DNA from: Leifsonia poae
GTDB taxonomy: Bacteria > Actinomycetota > Actinomycetes > Actinomycetales > Microbacteriaceae
Length of the DNA: 64,000 nt
NCBI RefSeq assembly: GCF_020009625.1
Contig: NZ_JAIHLP010000002.1
Span: 1,798,001 to 1,862,000, forward strand
Reading direction: 5' to 3'
The notes beneath the pieces were generated by a model. It saw only the letters and a program-made list of their open reading frames with translations. It searched no databases and was not told the DNA's origin. Positions 16,116 to 27,114 of the stretch are shown piece by piece (the first letter of the stretch is position 1; each line of letters opens with the position of its first letter). A program made the position numbers and the translations under genes.

Positions 16116-16142
16116 TGGCGGTACCGGTGGGATTTGAACCCA
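16116..16142. repeat. Right attachment site (27-bp direct repeat within tRNA-Ser)
   Basis: These 27 bp are identical to 465-491. They cover the encoded CCA end, the 3' acceptor strand and part of the T arm of tRNA-Ser(CGA), the usual crossover region of tRNA-targeting tyrosine recombinases. Confidence 0.9.
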
Positions 16143-16205
16143 CGGTGGGCTCTCACCCACACAACTTTTCGAGAGTTGCACCTTCGGCCGCTCGGACACG
16201 GTACC
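16116..16205 (-). tRNA. tRNA-Ser (anticodon CGA)
   Basis: The class II cloverleaf is complete. Acceptor GGTACCG pairs with CGGTACC and the discriminator is G, followed by an encoded CCA. The anticodon loop is CTCGAAA (CGA, reading UCG), and the long variable arm TGTGGGTGAGAGCCCAC and T loop TTCAAAT are present. It is the integration target of the 15.65-kb element and remains intact. Confidence 0.95.
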
Positions 16206-16212
16206 GCCGACT

Positions 16213-16243
16213 ACTGTACGCGAAAGGGGGCAGGTCGCGCCAA
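16213..16243 (-). promoter_or_regulatory. Probable tRNA-Ser promoter
   Basis: On the minus strand TTGGCG (16243-16238) and TACAGT (16218-16213) are 19 bases apart. The -10 box ends 7 bases before the tRNA 5' end, a usual distance for a short tRNA leader. Confidence 0.45.
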
Positions 16244-16310
16244 TTGGGGCGGCCGTGGCGGCTGCGAGAACACCGTGAGACGCACGGGATGCCGGAGTAC
16301 AGTTTGGGGG

Positions 16311-17108
16311 ATGGCGACGAAGAAGAGGTGGGCCCTGGTCGGGGCCGGGCTGTCGACACTCGCGGTGGGGATCGGCGCTTGGGCGGGAGTGCGTAAGGCC
16401 CAGGCGCGGTTGGAGCTCAACCGTTCGACGCTGAATGAGACGCTGCCCGTGCACTCCAAGTGGTGGCGCGACCATGCCAAGACCGAAGGCGAGCTGCTCT
16501 ACGTAGCGCTCGGCGACAGTGCGGCGCAGGGCATCGGGGCGTCGGAGCCGAAGAACAGCTACGTCGGGGTGATCGCCGACCACATCCGGGAGGTCACCGG
16601 GCGGTCGGTGCGCGTGGTCAACCTCAGCGTCTCCGGGGCGACGGTGGCGCTCGCTGTCGCCGACCAGCTGCCGCGTTTCGCCGGGTACGAACCGGATGTG
16701 GTGACGGTTGCGATCGGGGCCAACGACATCGGGGCGTTCGACCCAGACCTGTTCGAGGCCGGTATCCGCCAGGTCTTCGACGCCCTCCCCGACGACACCA
16801 TCGTCGGCGACCTCCCGTGCTTCTACCTCCCGTGGAACGAGAAGAAGGTCGCCGTGGGCAATCGCATCCTGCGGGAGGTGGCGGCCGAACGTTCGCTCAC
16901 GGTCGTTCCGCTGCACGACACCATGAAACGACAGGGGCTCCGCGGCATCGTCACCCAGTTCGCGAAAGACCTGTTCCACCCGAACGACCACGGCTACCGC
17001 GTCTGGGCTTCCGCCTTCCTGCCTGCGGTGACCGCCCACGTCGGCGCTCGGTTCCCGCGAGAGGCGGCGACGCCGCCACCGCTCGAGTCGACGAGCCCCA
17101 CGGCCTGA
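16311..17108 (+). CDS. SGNH/GDSL-family hydrolase
   Basis: A 265-residue esterase/lipase-like enzyme from ATG at 16311. A hydrophobic N-terminal segment (about 8-24) suggests a membrane anchor or signal peptide. The SGNH blocks are visible: block I LYVALGDSAAQG with nucleophile Ser, block II NLSVSGAT (Gly), block III IGANDIG (Asn) and block V DLFHPNDHGY with the catalytic Asp and His. It probably removes acyl or acetyl groups from an extracellular lipid or polysaccharide; the substrate is unknown. It is the first core gene after the element and is convergent with the next hydrolase. Confidence 0.85.
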   Translation: MATKKRWALVGAGLSTLAVGIGAWAGVRKAQARLELNRSTLNETLPVHSKWWRDHAKTEGELLYVALGDSAAQGIGASEPKNSYVGVIADHIREVTGRSVRVVNLSVSGATVALAVADQLPRFAGYEPDVVTVAIGANDIGAFDPDLFEAGIRQVFDALPDDTIVGDLPCFYLPWNEKKVAVGNRILREVAAERSLTVVPLHDTMKRQGLRGIVTQFAKDLFHPNDHGYRVWASAFLPAVTAHVGARFPREAATPPPLESTSPTA

Positions 17109-17124
17109 TCACAGCGTTGCCGGC

Positions 17125-18075
17125 TCAGCCCGGCACGACCTCACCCGGCGCGACCTCACCCGGCGCCGGGGCAAGGTTGGTGAGCACGGTCCCCCAGGAC
17201 GGGAAGATCACCATGTGACCAACATCGGCCACGAGCTCGACCCGCGCATCCGGCAGTGCCTGTCGGTACCATTCCGCATGGGCCTGACCGGCCAGCGGGT
17301 CGGCTCGACCGTTCACAATGAGGGTCTTCGCCGCCACCCCGGCCGGATCGAAGCCCCAGGGGCGGGCCGAATAGCTGAGGATGTCGGCGGCGACGCCGTG
17401 CGCACCCTGCCGGTATGCCTCCCGCAGCATGCGGCCCAGCCTGTCTCTCGCGCCCGGGCGGGCGAGCGCCGCCTCATCGACGGGGGCTTCCCCGAGCAGG
17501 GCGAGCGGAACGTCACCCGCATCGTCGGCCGCACGCACGGCGTCGACCTGCCCGGCGAGCATGCCGGTCAGCTCTGCGACCGCCGCATCCGGCGGCAGGG
17601 TGGCGAGCTGGTCTGACATCGCCTGCAACGGCGGGTCGATCCACTGCACCGCCTCGTTGGGAGCCGGAGTGGCGACGATCGCAACGCGGTCGACCAGATC
17701 GGGATGCCGCGCGGCGAACGCCAGCGCGGTGCGCCCGCCGGCCGACCAGCCGACGATGCCGATGGTGCGCCGGCGGACGATTCCGGATGCAGCTTCATCT
17801 CGCATCATCGCACGCAGATACTCCGCGATGTCGTCGGCCGGGCCGGTGACACTCGGCCACTCGTCGACGGGCAGCGGGTCGGAGGAACCGTAGCCCGGGC
17901 GATCGAACGCGAGGATGTGCACCTCCCGCGCGGCCGAGACGGTGGGATCGGGGTCGAACGTCGACGAGCCGGGGGCCGGATGGCAGAACACGACGATGCG
18001 CTCCGCCGCAGGATTGCCCGAGGTGGTGACGCCGAGCTTGCGACCGGACTCCAATGTGAAGATGAGATTCGCCAT
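17125..18075 (-). CDS. Alpha/beta hydrolase
   Basis: A 316-residue cytosolic hydrolase with the canonical fold. The oxyanion region is VVFCHPAPGSS, followed by AFDRPGYGSSDP, the nucleophile elbow GWSAGG and the C-terminal LVADVGHM with the catalytic His. The start is taken at ATG 18075 (MANLIFTL), because upstream codons look non-coding. The C-terminal tail is Pro/Gly-rich. Family members include haloperoxidase-like and ester hydrolases, so the substrate cannot be inferred. It is divergent from radA. Confidence 0.8.
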   Translation of the reverse strand: MANLIFTLESGRKLGVTTSGNPAAERIVVFCHPAPGSSTFDPDPTVSAAREVHILAFDRPGYGSSDPLPVDEWPSVTGPADDIAEYLRAMMRDEAASGIVRRRTIGIVGWSAGGRTALAFAARHPDLVDRVAIVATPAPNEAVQWIDPPLQAMSDQLATLPPDAAVAELTGMLAGQVDAVRAADDAGDVPLALLGEAPVDEAALARPGARDRLGRMLREAYRQGAHGVAADILSYSARPWGFDPAGVAAKTLIVNGRADPLAGQAHAEWYRQALPDARVELVADVGHMVIFPSWGTVLTNLAPAPGEVAPGEVVPG

Positions 18076-18190
18076 GGGGCCATTGTGCTCCCGGCTTCTG
18101 ACATCGAGCAGAAGTTGTCCACAGGCCGGGGGATCGGGAGCCGGATGACGGTGGTCGGCCATACAGTGAAGGCGGATCGAGGAGGAAGAC

Positions 18191-19552
18191 GTGGCACGAG
18201 CTCAGCTCAGCTTCCGCTGCACGGAGTGCGGTTGGACAACGGCCAAGTGGGTCGGCCGGTGCGGCGAGTGCCAGGAGTGGGGAACCGTGGCCGAGTCGGC
18301 CGCCCCCACGGGCGTGCTGCGCGCGCTCAAACCCGTCACGATCGGGGTCGACCGCGCCGCACGGGCCATCACCGACATCGAGGCCGACTCCGTTCGGCAC
18401 TGGCCGAGCGGCATCGCCGAGTTCGACCGCGTGCTCGGCGGCGGCATCGTTCCCGGGGCGGCCATCCTGTTGAGCGGCGAACCGGGTGTCGGCAAGTCCA
18501 CGCTGCTCCTCGAGGTCGCGTCGCGCGCGGCCCGGGCGCGCTCGCGAGTGCTCTATGTCAGCGCAGAGGAGTCGGTCAACCAGGTCAAGATGCGGGCCGA
18601 ACGCACCGGGGCCATGCATGACGACCTCTACCTCGCCTCCGAGACCGACCTGGCCACCATCGTCGGGCAGATCGATGCCCTCGATCCGCAGCTCGTCATC
18701 GTCGACTCCGTGCAGACGGTTTCGAGTTCCAATGGCGAAGGCCTGGCGGGCGGCCCCAGTCAGGTGCGCGAGGTGGCGAGCACCCTCATCCGCGTCGCCA
18801 AAGACCGAAACCTGCCGGTTCTGCTCGTCGGACACGTCACCAAAGACGGCTCGATCGCCGGCCCACGGCTGCTGGAGCATCTCGTCGATGTGGTCTGCCA
18901 GTTCGAGGGCGACCGACAGACGTCGCTGCGATTCGTGCGCGCCCTGAAGAACCGGTTCGGTCCGACGGATGAGGTCGGATGCTTCGAGATGACCGGTGAC
19001 GGTATCGCCGAGGTCGCCGACCCGAGCGGGCTGTTCCTCAGTCGCACGACCACGCCCGTCTCGGGAACATGCGTCACCGTCGCGATGGAAGGGCGCCGGC
19101 CGCTCCCCGTCGAGGTGCAGGCACTCGTAGTCGCGACGACGGCTCCCAACCCGCGTCGGGTCACCAACGGGGTCGACTCCTCCCGTGTGGCGATGCTTCT
19201 GGCGGTGCTCGAACGGCGGGCGGGGATCCGGCTCGGCGACAAAGACGTCTATGTCTCCACCGTCGGCGGCGTGCGCCTCAGCGAGCCGGGTGCCGACCTC
19301 GCGATCGCGCTCGCCATCGCCTCCGCCGCCAACGAGAAACCGATCCCGCACACCCTCGCCGCTTTCGGGGAGATCAGCCTCGCCGGCGAGATCCGCCCTG
19401 TCGCGAGCGGCAAACAGCGGGTGGCCGAGGCCGCCCGGCTCGGCTTCACCACCCGCATCGACTCGGCGAGCGAGAGCATCCGTGAAGCCCTGCGCGTGGC
19501 ATTCACCGTCGGCGCGACCGCCCGCGAACGCGAACTCGACGCCGCATTCTGA
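18191..19552 (+). CDS. radA: DNA repair protein RadA
   Basis: A 453-residue branch-migration ATPase that helps process recombination intermediates and extends D-loops with RecA. The N-terminal four-cysteine zinc finger (CTECG...CGECQEWG, residues 10-28), Walker A GEPGVGKST (about 97-105), Walker B LVIVDSVQTV, the RadA motif KNRFG and a C-terminal Lon-like domain are all present. GTG start at 18191 follows gaggagga. Length is normal. It is convergent with the gene at 19589. Confidence 0.97.
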   Translation: MARAQLSFRCTECGWTTAKWVGRCGECQEWGTVAESAAPTGVLRALKPVTIGVDRAARAITDIEADSVRHWPSGIAEFDRVLGGGIVPGAAILLSGEPGVGKSTLLLEVASRAARARSRVLYVSAEESVNQVKMRAERTGAMHDDLYLASETDLATIVGQIDALDPQLVIVDSVQTVSSSNGEGLAGGPSQVREVASTLIRVAKDRNLPVLLVGHVTKDGSIAGPRLLEHLVDVVCQFEGDRQTSLRFVRALKNRFGPTDEVGCFEMTGDGIAEVADPSGLFLSRTTTPVSGTCVTVAMEGRRPLPVEVQALVVATTAPNPRRVTNGVDSSRVAMLLAVLERRAGIRLGDKDVYVSTVGGVRLSEPGADLAIALAIASAANEKPIPHTLAAFGEISLAGEIRPVASGKQRVAEAARLGFTTRIDSASESIREALRVAFTVGATARERELDAAF

Positions 19553-19588
19553 TCGCGACAGCCATCGACCGGCATCGCCTCACCCCGT

Positions 19589-20221
19589 TCAGTTCAGGAT
19601 GAACTGCTTGGTCTGAGCCGACTGGATTCCGCCAACCGACGTCTGCAGGTGATACGAGGCGCCCCCGGCAGGAACCGGATCACGCTTGTCCTTGCAGGTG
19701 GACGGGTCGGAGCGGGTGCGATCCCACTCGATCGGCGTCTGCGAGGAGATCGTCTTGCCCGGCTGCAGCAGCACCTCGGCGTCGACCTTGTCCGTCTGGC
19801 AGTCGGTCGACTTCCAGTAGACCTCACTGCCGCTCGTGATCGTGAACACCTGTTGCGAGGTCCCCGCATTGATCTTGCAGGCCGTCGAACCCGTGTTGGT
19901 GATCGACACCGACAGTTTGGGCTGAGCACCGGCCGCGTAGGTCGACGCATCCGTCACGGCTTGAACGGTCACGTCGCCCGGGGTGCAGGCGGATCCGCTC
20001 GCTTTGGTCGGGTCTGTCGGAATCGTCGTGCCGTCTGAGACAGGCGTCGACGACGGGGTGGGCGTGGGAGCACCGGCAGGGGAGCCGTTCGACGAGCCGG
20101 GGCGCACGACGATGAGCACGATGACGACGATCACGGCCAGCACACCGAGCCCGAGAAGCAACCGGCGGCGCCAGTAGACTTTGCTCGGCTGCGGGCCGAC
20201 AGGGTTCTTGAACGTCGACAT
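19589..20221 (-). CDS. Membrane-anchored DUF4232-like protein
   Basis: A 210-residue protein with a cytoplasmic basic start, one transmembrane helix (about 22-42), a Pro/Thr/Ser linker and an extracellular beta-sandwich. The domain has NTGSTACKINAG, QQVFTITSGSEVYWKS and a set of cysteines (SACTPG, STACKI, DCQTD, STCKD) that may form disulfides, as in DUF4232-type domains. It lies next to radA on the other strand. Function unknown; it may bind an extracellular ligand. Confidence 0.7.
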   Translation of the reverse strand: MSTFKNPVGPQPSKVYWRRRLLLGLGVLAVIVVIVLIVVRPGSSNGSPAGAPTPTPSSTPVSDGTTIPTDPTKASGSACTPGDVTVQAVTDASTYAAGAQPKLSVSITNTGSTACKINAGTSQQVFTITSGSEVYWKSTDCQTDKVDAEVLLQPGKTISSQTPIEWDRTRSDPSTCKDKRDPVPAGGASYHLQTSVGGIQSAQTKQFILN

Positions 20222-20265
20222 GCCTGCAGGATAACGGCGAGGCGACCGAAAGCGGCGGCAACTCG

Positions 20266-20781
20266 CTAGAGCTGCTTCAACATCCGGGTGTTTCCAAGGG
20301 TGTTCGGCTTGACGCGAGCCAGATCGAGGAACTCGGCGACGCCTTCGTCGTGCGAGCGCACCAGCTCGGCGTACACCTCAGGGTCGACGGTCTCGTCGCC
20401 CATATCTTCGAAACCGTTGCGCTCGAAGAACCCCACCTCGAACGTGAGGCAGAACAGTCGGCTCAGCCCGAGCTCCCGGGCTTCCTCCTCCAATCGTGCC
20501 AGGAGAGCCCGGCCGACCCCTTTGCCCAGCCATTCTTGGGCGACCGCCAATGTGCGAACCTCGGCAAGGTCGCGCCACATCACGTGGAGCGCCCCGCACC
20601 CGATGAGCTCGCCGTCGGCGGTCTCGGCCACCCGGAACTCCTGCACCGACTCGTAGAACACGACGGCATCCTTGCCGAGCAGGATCCGTCGCTGCACCAG
20701 CGGCTCCACGAGCTCCTGGATGCGCGTCACATCGTCTGTGCGCGCCCGACGAATGCTGTACGCGGGGCTGACCGAATTCAC
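20266..20781 (-). CDS. argA: GNAT N-acetyltransferase, ArgA-like (N-acetylglutamate synthase)
   Basis: A 171-residue single-domain GNAT enzyme, the short actinobacterial type of amino-acid N-acetyltransferase. The GTG at 20781 (VNSVSPAYSIRRART) is preferred to a longer Gly/Arg-rich extension. Visible features are the acetyl-CoA loop EWLGKGVGRALLARLEEEA (motif A), LFCLTFEVGFFERNGF (motif B region) and an N-terminal VEPLVQRRILL typical of arginine-pathway members. It would make N-acetylglutamate at the first step of arginine synthesis. Other GNAT specificities cannot be excluded. Confidence 0.65.
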   Translation of the reverse strand: MNSVSPAYSIRRARTDDVTRIQELVEPLVQRRILLGKDAVVFYESVQEFRVAETADGELIGCGALHVMWRDLAEVRTLAVAQEWLGKGVGRALLARLEEEARELGLSRLFCLTFEVGFFERNGFEDMGDETVDPEVYAELVRSHDEGVAEFLDLARVKPNTLGNTRMLKQL

Positions 20782-20917
20782 GCCCCCAACCCTACCGCCC
20801 GCGCTCCTCCCGCCTGTTCTCTCCCCTGCGCCCCACACACGTGAGGGGCGGCAGAAGCACCCAAACGGCTACGAATGGATGGATCTGCCGCCCCTCAACG
20901 GGATGGACGGGACGGTG

Positions 20918-23449
<2,532 letters not shown>

Positions 23450-23565
23450 GTCTACTCCTCCGACGCCTTGCAGGTGTGGCGTCGATACAACGAGAGTAAC
23501 CATCGTTTCCCCCGGTTATCGCCTCTGTTCGCCGTGGGCGTGACGCGATCAGGAGATGTGGAGGA

Positions 23566-24015
23566 TCAGCCCTGCAGGCCCGGCAGGGTGAGGGTGGAGT
23601 CGGGCAGCTTGATCGTGACGTCGGAGGTCGTGCTGATGCCGCTCGGCGTGGCGAACACCGTGGTGTGGGGAACGTAGTCGCGAGTGCAGACACCGCCCGG
23701 CGCCGGTTCGAGGGTCGCCTTGAGCTGGTTGCTCGCCGTCACCGACACGGAGGCGACCTTGGGCGGGCAGCTCGAACTGCCGTAGAGCGCGACCGCGAAC
23801 TGAGCGCCGTCTTTCAGCCAGACCGCGAAGGCGGCGCCGCCGGCACTGCTGGCCGGCGCCTCGACGCCTTTCGGTTCGCCCGAGTAGTCGTTGAGCGGTC
23901 TGCTGCTCGCGGTCGAGCATCCGGCGAGCACGAGGGCGAGCGCAACGAGACCGACGGCCGCGAACGGGCCACGAACGCGGGCGGAGGGGCGGGCTGCGAC
24001 GGAGGTGGTGGGCAC
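23566..24015 (-). CDS. Small secreted lipoprotein (149 aa)
   Basis: A basic N-terminus, a hydrophobic stretch and the lipobox LAGC near residue 33 define a lipoprotein signal. The mature part is a single small domain with two cysteines (SSSCPPKVAS, GGVCTRDYVPH) likely paired, and beta-strand-rich sequence. It follows clpC on the same strand with a 116-bp gap that includes its own promoter space. Function unknown. Confidence 0.7.
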   Translation of the reverse strand: MPTTSVAARPSARVRGPFAAVGLVALALVLAGCSTASSRPLNDYSGEPKGVEAPASSAGGAAFAVWLKDGAQFAVALYGSSSCPPKVASVSVTASNQLKATLEPAPGGVCTRDYVPHTTVFATPSGISTTSDVTIKLPDSTLTLPGLQG

Positions 24016-24072
24016 GCGACCATTCTAGGAAGCACCGGTGCCGCCATCCTGGACGCGTCCTAGGATGCTCGT

Positions 24073-25059
24073 GTGAGCAACCTGGAGCGCGACCCCGCCG
24101 AGCTGGTGGCGGGCGGAAAGACGGTCGCCGTCGACCGGCCCGTCGAGATCCTCGAATCGCGCGAGGTGCCGCTCGGCGGCCCCCGGGCGATGACCGTGCG
24201 GCGAACGCTCCCCCAACGTCGACGCTCCCTGATCGGCGGCTGGTGCTTTCTCGACCACTACGGCCCCGACGATGTCTCGGTGAGCGGCGGGATGCGCGTG
24301 CCACCGCATCCGCACACGGGGCTGCAGACCGTGAGCTGGCTGTTCGAGGGCGAGATCGATCACCGCGACAGCGTGGGAAGCCATGCTCTCGTGCGCCCGG
24401 GCGAGCTCAACCTGATGACCGCCGGCCGGGGGATCAGCCACTCCGAGGTGTCGACGGAGACCACCACCGCCTTGCACGGCGTGCAGCTGTGGGTGGCGCT
24501 GCCCGCTGCGTCACGGGATGTGGCCCCATTCTTCGAGCACCACGTTCCCGTGGTGGGTCGGCTGGGCGAGGCCGAGGTGCGAACCTTCGTCGGCTCGCTC
24601 GCCGGGAGCGGGACCGCCGCCGCTGTCTTCAGCCCGCTGGTGGGCGCACAGCTCGTCGTTCCGGCCGGCGCGCACATCGTCGTCCCTGTCGATCCCGGAT
24701 TCGAGCACGGCATCCTCGTCGACCGCGGCGAGGTGTCGGTTGAGGGCGTTCCTGTTCCTGTCGCCCACCTCGCGTACCTCTGCCCCGGTCGATCGACGAT
24801 CGAGGTCGAGGTCGCCGCGGGCGGTTCGGAGGCGACGTTGATCCTCCTCGGCGGGGAGCCTCTGGGCGAGGAGATCGTCATGTGGTGGAACTTCATCGGG
24901 CGCAGTCACGACGAGGTCGTCGCCGCCCGCGACGATTGGCAGCGGGAGGTGATCGGGGGCGCCGATCCCGGCGGTCGCTTCGGCGAGGTGGCCGGGTTCG
25001 ACGGTTCTCCGCTTCCGGCGCCGGAGCTGCCGACGGTGCGGTTGAAACCGCGGGGCTGA
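24073..25059 (+). CDS. Pirin family protein
   Basis: A 328-residue bicupin. The N-terminal cupin has the pirin metal motif FLDHYGPDDV...PPHPHTGLQTVSWL..G and DSVGSH, followed by MTAGRGISHSE. These histidines and the glutamate bind Fe or similar metal. A second, degenerate cupin lies at about 190-290. Bacterial pirins act as quercetinase-like dioxygenases or regulators of metabolic enzymes. GTG start at 24073. It is divergent from the lipoprotein gene, with a 57-bp gap. Confidence 0.88.
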   Translation: MSNLERDPAELVAGGKTVAVDRPVEILESREVPLGGPRAMTVRRTLPQRRRSLIGGWCFLDHYGPDDVSVSGGMRVPPHPHTGLQTVSWLFEGEIDHRDSVGSHALVRPGELNLMTAGRGISHSEVSTETTTALHGVQLWVALPAASRDVAPFFEHHVPVVGRLGEAEVRTFVGSLAGSGTAAAVFSPLVGAQLVVPAGAHIVVPVDPGFEHGILVDRGEVSVEGVPVPVAHLAYLCPGRSTIEVEVAAGGSEATLILLGGEPLGEEIVMWWNFIGRSHDEVVAARDDWQREVIGGADPGGRFGEVAGFDGSPLPAPELPTVRLKPRG

Positions 25060-25188
25060 CCCTGACGAACGGCGTCTCCTCTGTGCCCATCACGGCACTC
25101 GGCCACAACGGTTACTGTGCCTCTGCTCACCGACGACAGGCTCGCCACCGCCGCACAGCGATGGTGCGAGCTGCGTCCGATGAGGGAG

Positions 25189-26652
25189 CTACTGCAGTGC
25201 TGAGGTGAGCCGCGCGAGGTTGTCGAGCACCGTCGAGCGCAGCGGCTGCCGCATCCACTCGTCGAGAGTCAGCTCCCGGCTATCGCGACGATAGCCATCC
25301 TCGACCTTGCGCATCTCCTCGACGAAGGAGCGGCCCCGCACCATGAGCGAGACCTCCATGTTGAGCTGAAAGGAGCGCATGTCCATATTGCTGGAGCCGA
25401 TCACGGCGACGTCGTCATCGATCGTGAAGTGCTTGGCGTGCAGAATGTAGGGCTTCTTGTACATCCAGATGCGCACGCCGGCCCGCAGCAGCACCTCATA
25501 GTACGAACGTTGGGCGTGGTAGACGAGCGCCTGATCGCCGATCTCAGAAACGAACAGGTCCACCGCGATCCCCCGCTGGGTCGCCGTCGTGATCGCAGTG
25601 AGCATGGACTCATCCGGAACGAAATACGGCGAGGTGATCACGATGCGCTCCTGCGCATAGTAGAGCAGTGCGAGGAAGAGCCGCAGGTTGTTCTCGCCCT
25701 CGAAACCCGGGCCGCTCGGCACGACCTGAGCGTCGAGCGCGTCGCCGCTGACCTCGCCGGTGACCGGTTCGGTCTCGCGCCGAAGCAGTTCACCGGTCTC
25801 GCTGTACCAGTCGGTGATGAAGATCGCATTGAGACCGGCGACGATCGGCCCCTCGAGGCGGACGATCAGTTCCTTCCACTTGAGACCGCGCCGAATGTTC
25901 GACCGCTTGTTGTAGCTGCGGTCGATCACATTCTGAGAACCCATGAAGCCGACGGCACCGTCCACGATGAGCAGCTTGCGGTGGTTGCGAAGGTCGGGGC
26001 GCTGATATTTGCCCTTCAGCGGCTGAACGGGCAGCATCAGCTGCCACTTCGCACCCATCTCGGTCAAACGCGTGATCGTGCGCTTGTAGTCGCGCGTGCG
26101 GTAGGAGGCGATGTGGTCGAGCATGACCCGAACGGTGACCCCCCGCTTCACGGCCCCCTCTAGCGCGTCGAAGAACGGCTTCGTCGTCTGGTCGCAGCTG
26201 AGGATGTAGAACTCGACATGCACATAACGCTGCGCCCCGTCGATCTCCGCCGTCATCGCATCCAGCGAGGCCTGGTAGTCGCCGTTCAGGCTCGCAGTGT
26301 TTCCACCCACCAGGGGCATCGCCCCGAGGTTGCGGTTCAACTGCACGACGGATTCCAGCCAGGGTGGCCAGGGGTGGTCCCGCCGCACGCGTTCGATGCC
26401 CTCGGTGCTTTCGATGATGAACCGATTGATCTCCGCCTGCTTCTCACGCCGACGCTTCGGCAGCTTGTAGCTGCCGATCAGCAGGAAGAACAGAACGCCG
26501 ATATACGGGATAAGGAAGATGGCGAGCAACCAGGCCGTCGCCGATGTCGGTTTGCGATTGCGCGGCACGACGATCACCGCGATCACACGGATCACGAAGT
26601 CGACCAGCAGAGCAAGACCGACGATGATCGTCGTAAGGAGCCCCGCATCCAC
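25189..26652 (-). CDS. cls: Cardiolipin synthase (PLD type)
   Basis: A 487-residue membrane enzyme that condenses phosphatidylglycerol to cardiolipin. Two N-terminal transmembrane helices (about 4-24 and 39-58) form the PLDc_N module. Two phospholipase D motifs follow: LRNHRKLLIVDGAVGFMGSQN and LHAKHFTIDDDVAVIGSSNMD, each giving the His/Lys/Asp set. GTG at 26652 with gaggggagg upstream is chosen over an upstream frame that reads Arg- and Pro-rich. Length agrees with the family. Confidence 0.93.
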   Translation of the reverse strand: MDAGLLTTIIVGLALLVDFVIRVIAVIVVPRNRKPTSATAWLLAIFLIPYIGVLFFLLIGSYKLPKRRREKQAEINRFIIESTEGIERVRRDHPWPPWLESVVQLNRNLGAMPLVGGNTASLNGDYQASLDAMTAEIDGAQRYVHVEFYILSCDQTTKPFFDALEGAVKRGVTVRVMLDHIASYRTRDYKRTITRLTEMGAKWQLMLPVQPLKGKYQRPDLRNHRKLLIVDGAVGFMGSQNVIDRSYNKRSNIRRGLKWKELIVRLEGPIVAGLNAIFITDWYSETGELLRRETEPVTGEVSGDALDAQVVPSGPGFEGENNLRLFLALLYYAQERIVITSPYFVPDESMLTAITTATQRGIAVDLFVSEIGDQALVYHAQRSYYEVLLRAGVRIWMYKKPYILHAKHFTIDDDVAVIGSSNMDMRSFQLNMEVSLMVRGRSFVEEMRKVEDGYRRDSRELTLDEWMRQPLRSTVLDNLARLTSALQ

Positions 26653-26840
26653 GATGCGAACCTCCCCTCGACCGGCCGGAGCAGGGCGCCGAACGCGCAC
26701 CGCTATCGCTACCGTATCGAAGGCGGACGACGAAAAGGGAGAACGACGGACGCGTTCGCCCAGACTCGTTTGCCCCGACTGGTTCACTCAGGCGCGTTCA
26801 CTCCGGTCGGCGTGATTGCGCCGAAAACGAGGCAGCGCTG

Positions 26841-27014
26841 CTACGGCTTGGTGGAGAGACCGCGACGCGCGCGCTCCTCCGCCTCCATGCGGGCGTACAC
26901 CTTGCGCTCCGTGCGGTCAGCTCGAACGATGGCGCGCATGATAAGCCAGAAGAGCAGACCAACGAGAACGGTCGGTGCGAGCGACCAGACAATCCCTGCC
27001 ACGACATCATTCAT
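26841..27014 (-). CDS. Small membrane protein (57 aa)
   Basis: A short gene with ATG at 27014 and TAG at 26841-26843. The product has one strong transmembrane helix (about 5-26: VVAGIVWSLAPTVLVGLLFW), then a basic, charged tail, RADRTERKVYARMEAEERARR. This pattern is common among small conserved actinobacterial membrane proteins. It is divergent from the ctaG-like gene and 188 bp upstream of cls. Function unknown. Confidence 0.7.
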   Translation of the reverse strand: MNDVVAGIVWSLAPTVLVGLLFWLIMRAIVRADRTERKVYARMEAEERARRGLSTKP

Positions 27015-27114
27015 AACCCGATAATGGTAGCGCGCTCACCTGTGAACGGAGTCCATCACGCCCCCCATCTCCACCTTCCTGACGACCTGGCGGTTCGACC
27101 CCGTCGCCTTCGTC

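Larger units (their letters stand above)
465..16142. mobile_element. Integrated mobilizable element in tRNA-Ser(CGA), about 15.65 kb
   Basis: The element is bounded by the two 27-bp repeats and contains an integrase, excisionase-like protein, rolling-circle-type Rep, MobV-like relaxase and cargo genes. No type IV secretion, FtsK/TraB-type DNA pump or VirB4-like gene is seen, so it should be mobilizable rather than self-transmissible. The integrase sits at the end away from the intact tRNA, which is less usual than the tRNA-proximal position. The element brings its own terminator next to the tRNA, so tRNA-Ser function is kept after insertion. Confidence 0.88.

Noticed and set aside
17795..19351. 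A 518-codon minus-strand frame
   Set aside because: It is antisense to radA. All RadA motifs are on the other strand.
26798..27010. A 70-codon minus-strand frame
   Set aside because: It overlaps the better-supported 57-aa membrane protein in another frame and lacks membrane or domain character.
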